Of a DNA stretch of 9,394 bases, positions 1-6,143 are shown piece by piece. The notes beneath the pieces were generated by a model. It had not been told where the DNA came from and did not search any database. It was given only the letters and a program-made list of their open reading frames with translations. The position numbers and the translations under genes were made by a program. The stretch comes from Spirochaetales bacterium (lineage in GTDB: Bacteria; Spirochaetota; Spirochaetia; DTKZ01), in assembly GCA_031266855.1 (NCBI GenBank), contig JAISAF010000349.1, forward strand, positions 1-9,394, read 5' to 3'. Numbering within the stretch: the first letter of the stretch is position 1; each line of letters opens with the position of its first letter.

Positions 1-40
1 GCCGCAATTTTGCTGCCCGCCCATGCGTCCTGGCTGGTGG

Positions 41-61
41 CAAAATCGCGAAGCGATTTTG
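41..61. repeat. Perfect palindrome, 3-nt loop
   Basis: Arms CAAAATCGC (41-49) and GCGATTTTG (53-61) pair perfectly around the loop GAA. It is one of about twelve hairpins in the window whose loop is exactly three bases. Confidence 0.8.
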
Positions 62-76
62 CGCTGCCGCTGGGCG

Positions 77-213
77 GCGCAAGGGATTGGAGGGATGCGA
101 AGCAGCCACAGCGCGGAGCGCTGGGGCCGTAGCGATAGCGAAGTCCCGGAAAGCCCGGTTTTTTGCGGTTTGGGAATTTGCGGCGCAAATTCCCAAACCG
201 CAAAGAATGCGCC
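77..213 (+). repeat. Mosaic palindromic repeat, copy 1
   Basis: Begins with GCGCAAGGGATTG (77-89), identical to 9031-9043, and ends with AATGCGCC (206-213). In between come a small hairpin CAGCGC-GGA-GCGCTG (109-123), the shared string GGAAAGCCCGG (148-158), and a perfect hairpin at 162-204 with 20-bp arms and loop GGC. The other two copies (inverted 5108-5253 and direct 9031-9132) have the same order of backbone blocks but different palindromes in the slots. No coding capacity. Confidence 0.75.
162..204. repeat. Long perfect hairpin, 20-bp arms
   Basis: Arms at 162-181 and 185-204 are exact reverse complements, separated by GGC. The outer part is T-rich on the left and A-rich on the right, as in the matching slots at 5133-5163 and 9104-9126. 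It lacks a trailing T-run outside the stem, so it is not a standard intrinsic terminator for + strand transcripts. Confidence 0.85.
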
Positions 214-243
214 TGAAGACAGTCGCTTTCCGATAGGAAATTT

Positions 244-272
244 ATTGTAGTGGGCGCTTACCGCGCCCCCGG
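244..272 (+). repeat. Short dispersed repeat, copy 1 of 2
   Basis: ATTGTAGTGGGCGCTTA (244-260) recurs exactly at 5822-5838, and both are followed by a CGCGCC-type arm that can fold back on GGGCGC. A second shared block follows here: AATGCGTCC..AATTCCGAAT (273-292) resembles AATGCGCCCCAATTCCGAAT at 9125-9144. Confidence 0.65.
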
Positions 273-329
273 AATGCGTCCAAATTCCGAATTCTAAATG
301 GGTTATTGAACAGGCTTTTAGTTTTTTTT

Positions 330-355
330 GACTTCTCCGGCTTCGCGGTAAATTT
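330..355 (+). repeat. Half copy of GCGGTAAA-family element
   Basis: GACTTCTCCGGCTTCGCGG then TAAATTT matches the right ends of the elements at 5272-5342 (CTTTTCCGGCTTTGCGG), 7037-7104 and 8636-8841. I cannot find the partner TTTACCGC end to its left, so this looks like a truncated or rearranged copy. Confidence 0.6.
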
Positions 356-400
356 CTTTTTCATCTTGAAGCCGCGCGGAAAACCGGCTACAGTAGGCGC

Positions 401-1012
401 ATGAAGAAGTTTCATTTTATCCTGATTGCCATTTTCCTTCTGGTTCTTATCTGGTCGGCTTTTACCGCCGACTATTTTACCTGGATTCTGGAAACCGCTC
501 CGGGCATAGCCGCTTTCATGATTCTTGTTTTGACATTCAGGCGTTTTCAGTTTACAGGTTTTACTTACTGTTTTATTCTTATTCACTGTATCATCCTTTT
601 TATTGGGGCAAAGTATACCTATGCGGAAGTACCGCTGTTTAATACGCTGAAAGATGTTTTTCAGCTTGGCAGGAATAACTATGACAAGGTTGGTCATTTC
701 GCCCAGGGGTTTATCCCCGCGATGGTGGCGCGGGAACTTATTTTGCGGCTGGATGTACTCAAGCGCGAAGGCTGGCTTGCTTTTTTTGTTATATCCATCT
801 GCCTTGCGGTTTCCGCTTTCTACGAGCTTATTGAATGGTTTACCGCGGAGATTACCGGCGAAGCAGCCGATGCTTTTCTGGGCGCCCAGGGTTATGTATG
901 GGACACACAGTCGGATATGCTCTGCGCGCTGGCCGGCGCTCTGGTCATGCTGATATTTTTTTCCCGTTTACAGGACAAGGCCATAACTGGAAAAACCGTA
1001 CTCTTGAAATAA
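401..1012 (+). CDS. yjdF: YjdF-type (DUF2238) inner-membrane protein
   Basis: A 203-residue integral membrane protein of the YjdF/DUF2238 family, whose biochemical role is unknown. E. coli YjdF is of very similar length, so this copy looks complete. Hydrophobic segments lie near residues 4-22, 28-46, 53-70, 124-143 and 172-189. Family hallmarks visible in order are GAKYTYAEVPL (69-79), RNNYDKVGHFAQGFIPA (91-107), FYELIEW (140-146) and EAADAFLGAQGYVWDTQSDM (154-173). The conserved Asp, His and Glu residues in these blocks suggest a polar or metal-binding site in the membrane, which is inference. The start is the first ATG of the frame. Its Shine-Dalgarno is poor (only AGGCGC just before it), so expression may be low. 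It stands alone, 210 bp before gpsA. Family call is sure, function is not. Confidence 0.88.
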   Translation: MKKFHFILIAIFLLVLIWSAFTADYFTWILETAPGIAAFMILVLTFRRFQFTGFTYCFILIHCIILFIGAKYTYAEVPLFNTLKDVFQLGRNNYDKVGHFAQGFIPAMVARELILRLDVLKREGWLAFFVISICLAVSAFYELIEWFTAEITGEAADAFLGAQGYVWDTQSDMLCALAGALVMLIFFSRLQDKAITGKTVLLK

Positions 1013-1082
1013 ATGCTTTTTTCGGTAACACTATCTGTATCAGGAAACAGGCTTATTCGGAAAACCGTCCGGCGGGTCTTAT

Positions 1083-1158
1083 GGAATCCGCTGTAAAATG
1101 GCGGCAAATTCCAGTATTTTTAGGGGGAAGTTGTTTAGAAACTTAAACAACTCTATTG
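1083..1158 (+). repeat. Degenerate dispersed repeat between yjdF and gpsA
   Basis: AAAATGGCGGCAAAT (1095-1109) recurs exactly at 8923-8937. The following blocks stay in the same order in both places: a TTTTTA run, then TTCAGAAACT/TTTAGAAACT, then CTCTATT. At this copy the first palindrome has decayed, but GTTGTTTA / TAAACAAC (1130-1137 / 1143-1150) still forms a hairpin. The site lies in the gpsA 5' spacer, so it might affect the gpsA transcript. Confidence 0.6.
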
Positions 1159-1222
1159 AAGCTGTTCGCAAGCGCACGGTTACGGACAGCGCTAATGTTA
1201 TTTCAGGAAAAAGGATGAATCT

Positions 1223-2293
1223 ATGGAAAAAAATACTGTTGGAGTGCTTGGCGCGGGCGCGTGGGGCACAGCCTTGGGGAAAGTCCTGTCGGAAAAGGGC
1301 TTTCCTGTGCAGATTTGGAGTTTTGAACAGGAAGTTGCCGATGATATTAACCATTCGCACCAAAACAGCAAGTACCTGCCAGGGGTAAGCGGCTTAAGCG
1401 CGAATCTGACGGCGGTAACGGATATCCGTGAAGCGGCAAACGAGAAGGAGTTTGTCATCATCGCCATTCCTTCGCTGTTTATCCTGAGTTCCATCAAAAA
1501 TATTCTGACAGTGCCCAACATCATGGAAGGCCGCAGCCTTATTGGCATTGTTACCAAAGGCTTCATTACTACCAGTTCCGGGCCGCGGCTTATCGCGGCG
1601 ACACTGGAAGACTATCTGCCGGGTTTTTACAAAAACAATCTGGTCTACATAGCGGGGCCCAGCCACGCGGAGGAGGTAAGCCGCGGCAAACTTACCGGAC
1701 TTATCAGCGCTTCCGCCAACGCGAAAAACTCCATCCGTTTCCGCGAGCTTCTGTCCAGCCAGCTTCTTATGGTATACAGTTCTCTTGACATCGTTGGGGT
1801 ACAGGTCTGCGCCGCTATGAAAAACGTCATAGCCGTTGCGTTTGGAATACTCGATGCCCTCAAAGACCTTACCCCCTTTGTGGGCGACAACACCGAAAGT
1901 CTTCTTCTGGCCGCGGGCCTGAGCGAAATCCAGACTTTCGGCCAGGCAATAGGGGCGACGCATGCGGAAACCTTTTCCTCCATAGCGGGCGTGGGAGACC
2001 TTGATGTTACCTGCCGCAGCCAGTGGGGCCGCAACCGCCGTTTCGGCAGGGAAATCATTCTGAAAAAAATCATCGAAAAATACAAAAATATCGACGACGT
2101 TATTTCCCACATAAACGAAATCGGCTACCTGCCTGAAGGAGCGGTCGCCTGTAAAGCCGTCCAGGCCCTGGCCGCGGAAAAGGGATTGAAACTGACGATC
2201 ACCCACAGCGTTTACCGCATCCTGAACCGCGAGGTTGACCCCATGACGATGGTAGGTGAACTGGTAAAGGATGTTGTGCAGGCAACAGCCTGA
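1223..2293 (+). CDS. gpsA: NAD(P)-dependent glycerol-3-phosphate dehydrogenase
   Basis: Cytosolic enzyme that reduces dihydroxyacetone phosphate to sn-glycerol 3-phosphate, the backbone for phospholipid synthesis. The 356 residues slightly exceed the usual 330-340. The N-terminal Rossmann domain opens with GVLGAGAWGTAL (7-18), and its last strand carries GIVTKG (108-113). GPSHAEEV (145-152) is the family's GPSxAxEV block. The catalytic lysine is K200 in AAMKNVIAVAFGILDAL (197-213). DNTE (222-225) and GVGDLDVTC (256-264) with GRNRRFG (269-275) form the substrate-binding C-terminal domain. One oddity: the usual TRGLAE stretch reads AAGLSE (230-235), so the family's common Thr-Arg is replaced. 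My impression is that this resembles treponemal GpsA. The start is supported by AAAAAGG ending 8 nt upstream. It is monocistronic by spacing, with 575 bp to ilvB. Confidence 0.96.
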   Translation: MEKNTVGVLGAGAWGTALGKVLSEKGFPVQIWSFEQEVADDINHSHQNSKYLPGVSGLSANLTAVTDIREAANEKEFVIIAIPSLFILSSIKNILTVPNIMEGRSLIGIVTKGFITTSSGPRLIAATLEDYLPGFYKNNLVYIAGPSHAEEVSRGKLTGLISASANAKNSIRFRELLSSQLLMVYSSLDIVGVQVCAAMKNVIAVAFGILDALKDLTPFVGDNTESLLLAAGLSEIQTFGQAIGATHAETFSSIAGVGDLDVTCRSQWGRNRRFGREIILKKIIEKYKNIDDVISHINEIGYLPEGAVACKAVQALAAEKGLKLTITHSVYRILNREVDPMTMVGELVKDVVQATA

Positions 2294-2315
2294 AAGCGGC
2301 GGCCTTTAGAACCGG

Positions 2316-2347
2316 GCCATGAAATTGCCCTGAGGCAATTTCATGGC
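2316..2347. repeat. Perfect 14-bp hairpin after gpsA
   Basis: Arms GCCATGAAATTGCC and GGCAATTTCATGGC enclose CTGA, 22 bp after the gpsA stop. The AATTGCC/GGCAATT core recurs at 2623-2651 and 5624-5640. It may protect the gpsA mRNA 3' end, which is inference. Confidence 0.75.
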
Positions 2348-2544
2348 GCATAACCCGGCGGAAGCGATTTTGCAGGCCCGTAACCTGTGTATACGATGAA
2401 GGGTATTTTTGGGCATCTTGCCCGGAAAGCCTGTTTTCACAAAACACGCTCCCGCGTGCGTTTGTTGGGGCATGGCAATTCCGTGTGGCCTGTCTATCCG
2501 CGTGCAGCCCGCTTCCGGCGGACTGTCCGCTGGGCCTGTAATCC

Positions 2545-2573
2545 CGCGGATTTTTGCTGCGCAAAAATCCGCG
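2545..2573. repeat. Perfect 13-bp hairpin, loop TGC
   Basis: Arms CGCGGATTTTTGC (2545-2557) and GCAAAAATCCGCG (2561-2573) pair perfectly around a three-base loop. Confidence 0.8.
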
Positions 2574-2584
2574 ACCCTCACCCC

Positions 2585-2612
2585 CCGCGATTTTGCATAC
2601 GAAAAATCGCGG
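2585..2612. repeat. Imperfect hairpin
   Basis: CCGCGATTTT (2585-2594) pairs with AAAATCGCGG (2603-2612) across an 8-nt centre. It resembles its left neighbour in shape but has a different stem. Confidence 0.65.
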
Positions 2613-2622
2613 CCTGGTTTCC

Positions 2623-2651
2623 CCACGAAATTGCCATAGGCAATTCCGTGG
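2623..2651. repeat. 13-bp hairpin, loop ATA
   Basis: CCACGAAATTGCC (2623-2635) pairs with GGCAATTCCGTGG (2639-2651) with one mismatch. GGCAATTCC also occurs at 5634-5642 within a related hairpin. Confidence 0.75.
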
Positions 2652-2661
2652 CCTTGTACCC

Positions 2662-2688
2662 CGATCGCGGCGCTACGCGCCGCGATCG
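2662..2688. repeat. Perfect 12-bp GC-rich hairpin, loop TAC
   Basis: CGATCGCGGCGC (2662-2673) pairs with GCGCCGCGATCG (2677-2688). It is the last of the five hairpins and directly precedes the C-rich stretch. Confidence 0.8.
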
Positions 2689-2700
2689 ACCGTCACCCCC

Positions 2701-2820
2701 CATCCCCAAAAATAACCACTAACCCTTGAGTCTTTCTCCCCAAAATTCCCTCAAACCTCGCAAATTCTCAAAAATTCCCGTTAATTCCAGCCAATTTTCC
2801 CGCCCCCCACTTGAACTTTC
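2701..2820 (+). promoter_or_regulatory. C-rich, G-poor tract, possible Rho-loading region
   Basis: I count about 46 C against 7 G in these 120 bases, a sharp contrast with the balanced spacer before it. Such unstructured C-rich RNA is the known signature of Rho utilisation sites. It lies downstream of gpsA and upstream of the proposed ilvB start, where a Rho-dependent end to gpsA transcripts would make sense, since no intrinsic terminator is visible. This is inference from composition only. Confidence 0.3.
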
Positions 2821-2839
2821 AAAAAAAATAGTTTATTTT
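2811..2839 (+). promoter_or_regulatory. Candidate sigma-70-type promoter for ilvBN
   Basis: TTGAAC (2811-2816) and TATTTT (2834-2839) are spaced 17 bp apart in an A/T-rich patch, each matching four of six consensus bases. Transcription would begin near 2846, giving a leader of roughly 20 nt that contains the strong GGAGG ribosome site. A leader this short leaves no room for an attenuator. Confidence 0.35.
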
Positions 2840-2868
2840 TTACTACCATTTTCTTCACGGAGGGTTTT

Positions 2869-4584
2869 ATGACCACAAAAAAGCGTACCGGAGCGGAAGC
2901 TATCATCGATACGATGCAGCAGCAGGAAATCGAATACATTTTCGGCGTTCCCGGCGGAAACGCTATTCCCCTGTTCGACGCTCTTGTTGATTCTCCCATA
3001 AAATTCGTTCTCACACGGCACGAGCAGGGCGCTATTCACATGGCGGACGGCTATGCGCGGGCATCAGGGAAAACCGGCGTCGTTTTTGTTACTTCGGGAC
3101 CCGGATCAACGAATGTTATCACCGGCCTTTTTACCGCGAATATGGATTCCGTCCCGCTGGTCGTGATTTGCGGACAGCAAATCACCGCTAACCTGGGCAT
3201 GGACGCGTTTCAGGAAGCCGATATTTCCGGCATTTCCTATCCGGTAGTCAAACATTCATATCTTATTAAAAATCCCAACGACATTTTCCGCATCATGGAG
3301 GAGGCCTTTTACCTCGCGAATTCCGGCAGACCCGGCCCCGTGCTTGTAGATATTCCCAAGGATGTATCAAGCGCTCTTGTCGAGCCGCGCCCCGCCGGGG
3401 ATTTACACCTGCCCGGCTACCACATCCCGAAAGAGGCGGATATGAGCGCCCTGGAACACGCCGCCTCCCTTCTGGAACAAGCCGCGCGCCCGGTCATTAT
3501 AGCGGGACAGGGTGTCATCATTTCAGGCGCTGAAAAACAACTCCTCTATCTCGCTGAGAAACTCCGCATACCAGTAGCCACAACCCTCCTGGGAAAAGGC
3601 GGCTTTCCCGATCATCATGAGCTGTGCCTCGGAATGCCCGGCATGCACGGAACCGCGTACGCGAACAAGGCGCTCGACGCCTGCGATCTTGTAATGGCCA
3701 TTGGCGCCCGCTGGGACGACCGCATTGTCGGCAACAAGGCAAAGTTCTGCACACGGGCAAAAAAAATCCATATCGACATCGATGCCTCCGAAATCGATAA
3801 AGTCATACAAGCCGACTGTTCCATCATCGCGGACGCGAAACCCGCCCTGGAAGCCTTAAACGGAATCCTGCGCAGAAGCAATACCACGGAGTGGATAAAG
3901 CAGATTGCCAGGCTGAAAAAATCATTCCCCCTGAAATATAAAAAAGAAGGAAAACTGAAAGCGCAGTATGTGATTGACGAAATCTGCCGCCTCAGCGAAA
4001 GCCGGGCCATTGTTACAACGGATGTAGGCCAGCATCAAATGTGGGCCGCGCAGTTCTGCAAAACCGATCTGCCCCGGCACTGGCTTTCCTCCGGCGGAGC
4101 CGGAACAATGGGCTACGGCTTCCCCGCCGCGATTGGCGCCCAGATCGCCCGCCCCGATAAAACCGTTATCGCCATAGTCGGCGACGGAGGCTTTCAAATG
4201 ACACTCTGCGAAATGGCAACAGCCTTCGTCCAGAAACTGCCAGTCAAGGTACTGCTCCTGAATAACAATTACCTCGGGATGGTACGGCAATGGCAAAGCA
4301 TGTTTTATGACAACCGCCTGTCCGGCGTCGACCTCGAAGGGAACCCCAATTTCGTCAAACTCGCCGAAAGCTACGGCTGGAAAGGTTTCCGCATCAAAAG
4401 AAGCGCCGACGTGCGCCGCGTCCTTCGCGAAGCCCTGGCATATACGCAAGGCCCCTGCCTTATCGACGCAGAAGTGGAACAGCACACAAACGTGTTCCCC
4501 ATGATCCCCGCGGGCGCGGGATTATGCGACATGCTCCTGGAAGCGCCCAAAGAAAAACTTGAAAAACCAAAAGGAGGAACCTGA
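2869..4584 (+). CDS. ilvB: Acetolactate synthase large (catalytic) subunit
   Basis: Catalytic subunit of acetohydroxyacid synthase. It joins two pyruvates, or pyruvate and 2-oxobutyrate, using thiamine diphosphate, with FAD as a structural cofactor: the first committed step to Val, Leu and Ile. The 571 residues match the family's length. The N-terminal cofactor domain has VPGG (27-30) and the catalytic E52 in TRHEQGA, then TSGPGSTN. A central FAD domain covers roughly 190-330. The C-terminal domain has the ThDP/metal motif GDGGFQMT (438-445) through NNNYLG (465-470). MVRQWQ (471-476) carries W475, the position that in E. coli AHAS II (W464) favours 2-oxobutyrate. ACGGAGGG ends 4 nt before the ATG, fixing the start. 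The gene ends 2 nt before ilvN, and the ilvN ribosome site lies inside its last codons, so the pair is co-transcribed and probably translationally coupled. Confidence 0.97.
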   Translation: MTTKKRTGAEAIIDTMQQQEIEYIFGVPGGNAIPLFDALVDSPIKFVLTRHEQGAIHMADGYARASGKTGVVFVTSGPGSTNVITGLFTANMDSVPLVVICGQQITANLGMDAFQEADISGISYPVVKHSYLIKNPNDIFRIMEEAFYLANSGRPGPVLVDIPKDVSSALVEPRPAGDLHLPGYHIPKEADMSALEHAASLLEQAARPVIIAGQGVIISGAEKQLLYLAEKLRIPVATTLLGKGGFPDHHELCLGMPGMHGTAYANKALDACDLVMAIGARWDDRIVGNKAKFCTRAKKIHIDIDASEIDKVIQADCSIIADAKPALEALNGILRRSNTTEWIKQIARLKKSFPLKYKKEGKLKAQYVIDEICRLSESRAIVTTDVGQHQMWAAQFCKTDLPRHWLSSGGAGTMGYGFPAAIGAQIARPDKTVIAIVGDGGFQMTLCEMATAFVQKLPVKVLLLNNNYLGMVRQWQSMFYDNRLSGVDLEGNPNFVKLAESYGWKGFRIKRSADVRRVLREALAYTQGPCLIDAEVEQHTNVFPMIPAGAGLCDMLLEAPKEKLEKPKGGT

Positions 4585-4586
4585 TA

Positions 4587-5102
4587 ATGGAAACGGTTCA
4601 AAACGGCACAATAAAAAAACACACACTCAGCCTTCTCGTCAGCAACAAACCCGGAGTCCTTATCCGCATCTCCCTGGTATTTGCCCGCCGCGGTTATAAC
4701 ATCGACAGCCTGGTTGTCTCCCCCTCGCAGGACCCCGCCTTCTCCGTCATGAACATCGTCGCCACCGGCGATTCACAAACCCTCGATCAAATACTCAAAC
4801 AATTAAACAAACTCGTCGATGTCCTGCACGCCCGCGACCGCACCGGAGAAGACATCATCGAACGGGAACTAGCCATCATCAAACTGCGCTGCACCCCCGA
4901 AGTCCGCACGGACATCCTGCAAATCGCGCGCGCCTTTTCCTGCGACGTCGTAGACCTCTCCGACAAAAGCGTCACCTTCCAAATCTCCGGCAAAACAGAA
5001 AAACTCGACACAGCCAACAAAGTCTTCGAACCCTTCGGCATCATGGAAATGGTACGCACCGGCAAACTCCTCATGGCGCGCGGGGAAGAAGCCACAGCCT
5101 AA
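4587..5102 (+). CDS. ilvN: Acetolactate synthase small (regulatory) subunit
   Basis: Regulatory subunit that activates IlvB and in characterised homologues confers feedback inhibition by valine. The 171 residues match the long IlvH/IlvN type. An N-terminal ACT domain spans about 12-86, including SLLVSNKPGVLIRISLVFARRGYNIDSL in segments at 15-42. N20, G23 and N38 correspond to positions that form the effector site in E. coli IlvH, so valine regulation is plausible. The C-terminal half, from RELAIIKL (about 92) to the end, fits the small-subunit C-terminal domain, with IMEMVRTGKLLMARG near the stop. The start is set by AAGGAGG (4571-4577), ten bases upstream inside ilvB. No intrinsic terminator follows: the first stem downstream (5133-5163) has its T-run before and its A-run after the GC part. 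Confidence 0.95.
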   Translation: METVQNGTIKKHTLSLLVSNKPGVLIRISLVFARRGYNIDSLVVSPSQDPAFSVMNIVATGDSQTLDQILKQLNKLVDVLHARDRTGEDIIERELAIIKLRCTPEVRTDILQIARAFSCDVVDLSDKSVTFQISGKTEKLDTANKVFEPFGIMEMVRTGKLLMARGEEATA

Positions 5103-5107
5103 AAAAG

Positions 5108-5253
5108 TGTTAGGCGCATTTCACAGGGCGCGTTTTTTTGCCCGCAGGGGCTGGGCAAAAAAACCGGGCTTTCCGCTCCAAGTCCTCGGATTTGCCAATG
5201 CAAATCCTGTGGGCTTTCCGCTACAATCCCTCGCGCGCGCATAGCGCCTAACA
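5108..5253 (-). mobile_element. 146-bp TIR-bounded mosaic repeat (MITE-like), copy 2
   Basis: Bounded by a perfect 10-bp inverted repeat, TGTTAGGCGC (5108-5117) and GCGCCTAACA (5244-5253), starting 5 bp after the ilvN stop. Read on the - strand it has the same block order as 9031-9132: GGGATTG, GGAAAGCCC, a GGATTTGC hairpin, CTTGGAGCGGAAAGCCCGG, then a T/A-flanked hairpin (5133-5163 here) and GCGCC. Positions 5164-5230 match the reverse complement of 9037-9103 with only about two mismatches in 67. It has no open frame and would need proteins encoded elsewhere to move. I saw no clear target-site duplication. Calling it mobile is inference. Confidence 0.55.
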
Positions 5254-5271
5254 AAGCATTGCTTTTAGAGA

Positions 5272-5342
5272 TTTACCGCGAAGTCTAAGAAGGAAAGCTA
5301 CAATGCTTCTTATTTCTTTAACTTTTCCGGCTTTGCGGTAAA
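5272..5342 (+). repeat. TTTACCGC/GCGGTAAA-bounded element, 71 bp
   Basis: Ends are TTTACCGC (5272-5279) and GCGGTAAA (5335-5342), with inward extension CGAAGTCTAAGAAG on the left and CTTTTCCGGCTT on the right. The left end, ACCGCGAAGTCTAAGAAG, is identical to that of the element at 8636-8841. No coding capacity. Confidence 0.65.
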
Positions 5343-5410
5343 AATTCTGATTTTTTATCAGCATGATGGGCAATATGATTGTCTATCAGCCGCGCGAAGC
5401 GCGAAAAGCC

Positions 5411-5476
5411 CGTGGTGGCGGCAGCCGGCTGGCGATAAATACGTGCACAGCGCGTTACGCGCTGTGCATGGTGGCA
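5411..5476 (+). repeat. Tandem backbone module A with 11-bp hairpin
   Basis: A 35-bp left backbone (5411-5445, starting CGTGGTGGCGG and ending ACGTG) matches 5506-5540 at 29 of 35 positions. Then comes a perfect hairpin at 5444-5468, TGCACAGCGCG / CGCGCTGTGCA around TTA, then the right backbone TGGTGGCA (5469-5476). Confidence 0.7.
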
Positions 5477-5505
5477 GACCTGCAAGCGTAACAGTTTGTT
5501 GTGAG

Positions 5506-5576
5506 CGTGGTGGCGGTAGCCGGTAGGTGATAGAGACGTGTTTTTTTTGCGGCGGACCGCAAAAAACTTGGTGGCA
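5506..5576 (+). repeat. Tandem backbone module B with a different hairpin
   Basis: Same left backbone as module A (CGTGGTGGCGG...ACGTG) and same right backbone TGGTGGCA (5569-5576), but the palindrome between them is unrelated: TTTTTTGCGG / CCGCAAAAAA around CGGA (5543-5566). The swap of the core within a conserved frame is the notable feature. Confidence 0.7.
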
Positions 5577-5581
5577 CATCA

Positions 5582-5602
5582 CGCAATTGTTCCACAATTG
5601 CG
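5582..5602. repeat. Perfect 9-bp hairpin, loop TCC
   Basis: CGCAATTGT and ACAATTGCG enclose TCC. It follows module B directly. Confidence 0.75.
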
Positions 5603-5623
5603 ACCGCCGGGTTCTGTGCGCAT

Positions 5624-5640
5624 AATTGCCTTTGGCAATT
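5624..5640. repeat. Hairpin of the AATTGCC family, loop TTT
   Basis: AATTGCC and GGCAATT enclose TTT, followed by CC. The stem core is shared with the hairpins at 2316-2347 and 2623-2651, with a different loop in each. Confidence 0.7.
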
Positions 5641-6143
5641 CCAGGGCCTTATTCTGAGCCGCCGCTTGCGCCAGGGATTGCAGCAGAAATGTACCCGAAG
5701 ACGGCCTGTTATCGGCTCTTCGACCTTTATACACGGTACAACCTTTTTTGAGCCTCTCGCCCGTGTTGCTGGTAAAATCACACGCTATGCGCGTGCATTT
5801 ATTTGGGCGTGATAGGTATGGATTGTAGTGGGCGCTTACGCGCCGCCGGGAGCGGACGCCCTAGGGGGGAAATGACCGGGCGGGGAACCTGCCGCCTTTC
5901 CGGGCCGGATCCCGGCGGCATGAGGATTGACGGGCTGGCAGCAGGGGTATATCGTAAGGGGTAATGCTGAAAAGGCATTTTTGCGTGCTGGGGACATACC
6001 GTGGCATATATGCGAAGTTGTCTACATATATGGTGAGTTATGCGCATGCCGGCTAAAATGGTTATGAGTATAAAATGTATAAAAAACATGCATAAAAAAT
6101 TATTCAAAAAGACGTTAAAGAACCATTACAATGTACTAATAAT
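5641..6143. other. Non-coding spacer, mostly unassigned
   Basis: I find no gene here. The - strand frame at 5799-6107 is Pro/Arg-rich in one half and hydrophobic in the other, has no recognisable family and crosses a repeat, so I leave it out. AGGGATTGCAGC near 5675 is a fragment of the mosaic backbone. 5822-5849 is the second copy of the ATTGTAGTGGGCGCTTA repeat. From about 6050 the composition turns sharply AT-rich, which marks the edge of the decayed gene's segment. Confidence 0.55.
5822..5849 (+). repeat. Short dispersed repeat, copy 2 of 2
   Basis: Matches 244-272: 17 identical bases followed by a GCGCC arm that can pair back with GGCGC. Confidence 0.65.

Larger units (their letters stand above)
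1..400. other. Non-coding, palindrome-rich left spacer
   Basis: I see no convincing gene in the first 400 bases. The one forward reading frame here (23-250) is rich in Arg, Gly and Ser, runs straight through two perfect palindromes and has no family resemblance, so I read it as chance. The stretch instead holds a hairpin at 41-61, a mosaic repeat copy at 77-213, a repeat at 244-272 shared with 5822-5849, and a half copy of the GCGGTAAA family at 330-355. A TTGACT at about 329 could be a -35 element for the following membrane-protein gene, but no good -10 stands at the right distance. Confidence 0.7.
2294..2868. other. gpsA-ilvB spacer with a run of hairpins
   Basis: No gene is supported in these 575 bp; the short frames crossing it are broken by the palindromes and look like nothing known. 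It holds five hairpins in a row (2316-2347, 2545-2573, 2585-2612, 2623-2651, 2662-2688), then a C-rich, G-poor stretch (2701-2820), then the candidate ilvB promoter. No T-run follows any of the stems, so none is a standard intrinsic terminator for gpsA. I find no leader peptide rich in Ile, Val or Leu codons and no T-box-like structure. Confidence 0.65.
5103..5410. other. Repeat-filled spacer after ilvN
   Basis: No gene is supported between the ilvN stop and the tandem module at 5411. The stretch is taken up by a 146-bp element with terminal inverted repeats (5108-5253), a 71-bp element (5272-5342) and a small CGCGC-GAA-GCGCG hairpin (5391-5403). Nothing recognisable occupies 5343-5390. Confidence 0.6.

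Noticed and set aside
23..250. 75-codon + strand reading frame
   Set aside because: It crosses two perfect palindromes and a dispersed repeat, has low-complexity Arg/Ser/Gly content and no recognisable family.
242..697. 151-codon - strand reading frame
   Set aside because: Lies mostly antisense to the well-supported yjdF gene; lysine- and asparagine-rich with no family features.
1394..2206. 270-codon - strand reading frame
   Set aside because: Entirely antisense to gpsA, whose catalytic motifs are all in the + frame; a shadow frame.
2700..2868. ilv leader-peptide attenuator or T-box
   Set aside because: No short frame rich in Ile, Val or Leu codons, no terminator/antiterminator pair and no T-box motif; the proposed promoter leaves a leader of only about 20 nt.
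5133..5163. Intrinsic terminator for ilvBN
   Set aside because: The stem has T on its 5' side and A on its 3' side, so no U-run would follow the hairpin in + strand RNA.
5108..5253. Integron attC site, suggested by GTTAGGC and GCCTAAC
   Set aside because: In attC the site begins with RYYYAAC and ends with GTTRRRY. Here the order is reversed on both strands, no partner core sites lie at suitable distances, and no integrase or cassette gene is visible.
5411..5640. CRISPR array, suggested by regularly spaced palindromes
   Set aside because: Only two backbone copies, the variable part is itself palindromic rather than unique spacer, and no cas genes are present.
5690..5800. tRNA-like region
   Set aside because: No T-arm GTTCRANTC motif, no acceptor-stem pairing and no anticodon arm could be assembled; none found elsewhere in the window either.
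5799..6107. 102-codon - strand reading frame
   Set aside because: No motif, uneven composition and overlap with the repeat at 5822-5849; likely chance in GC-rich spacer DNA.
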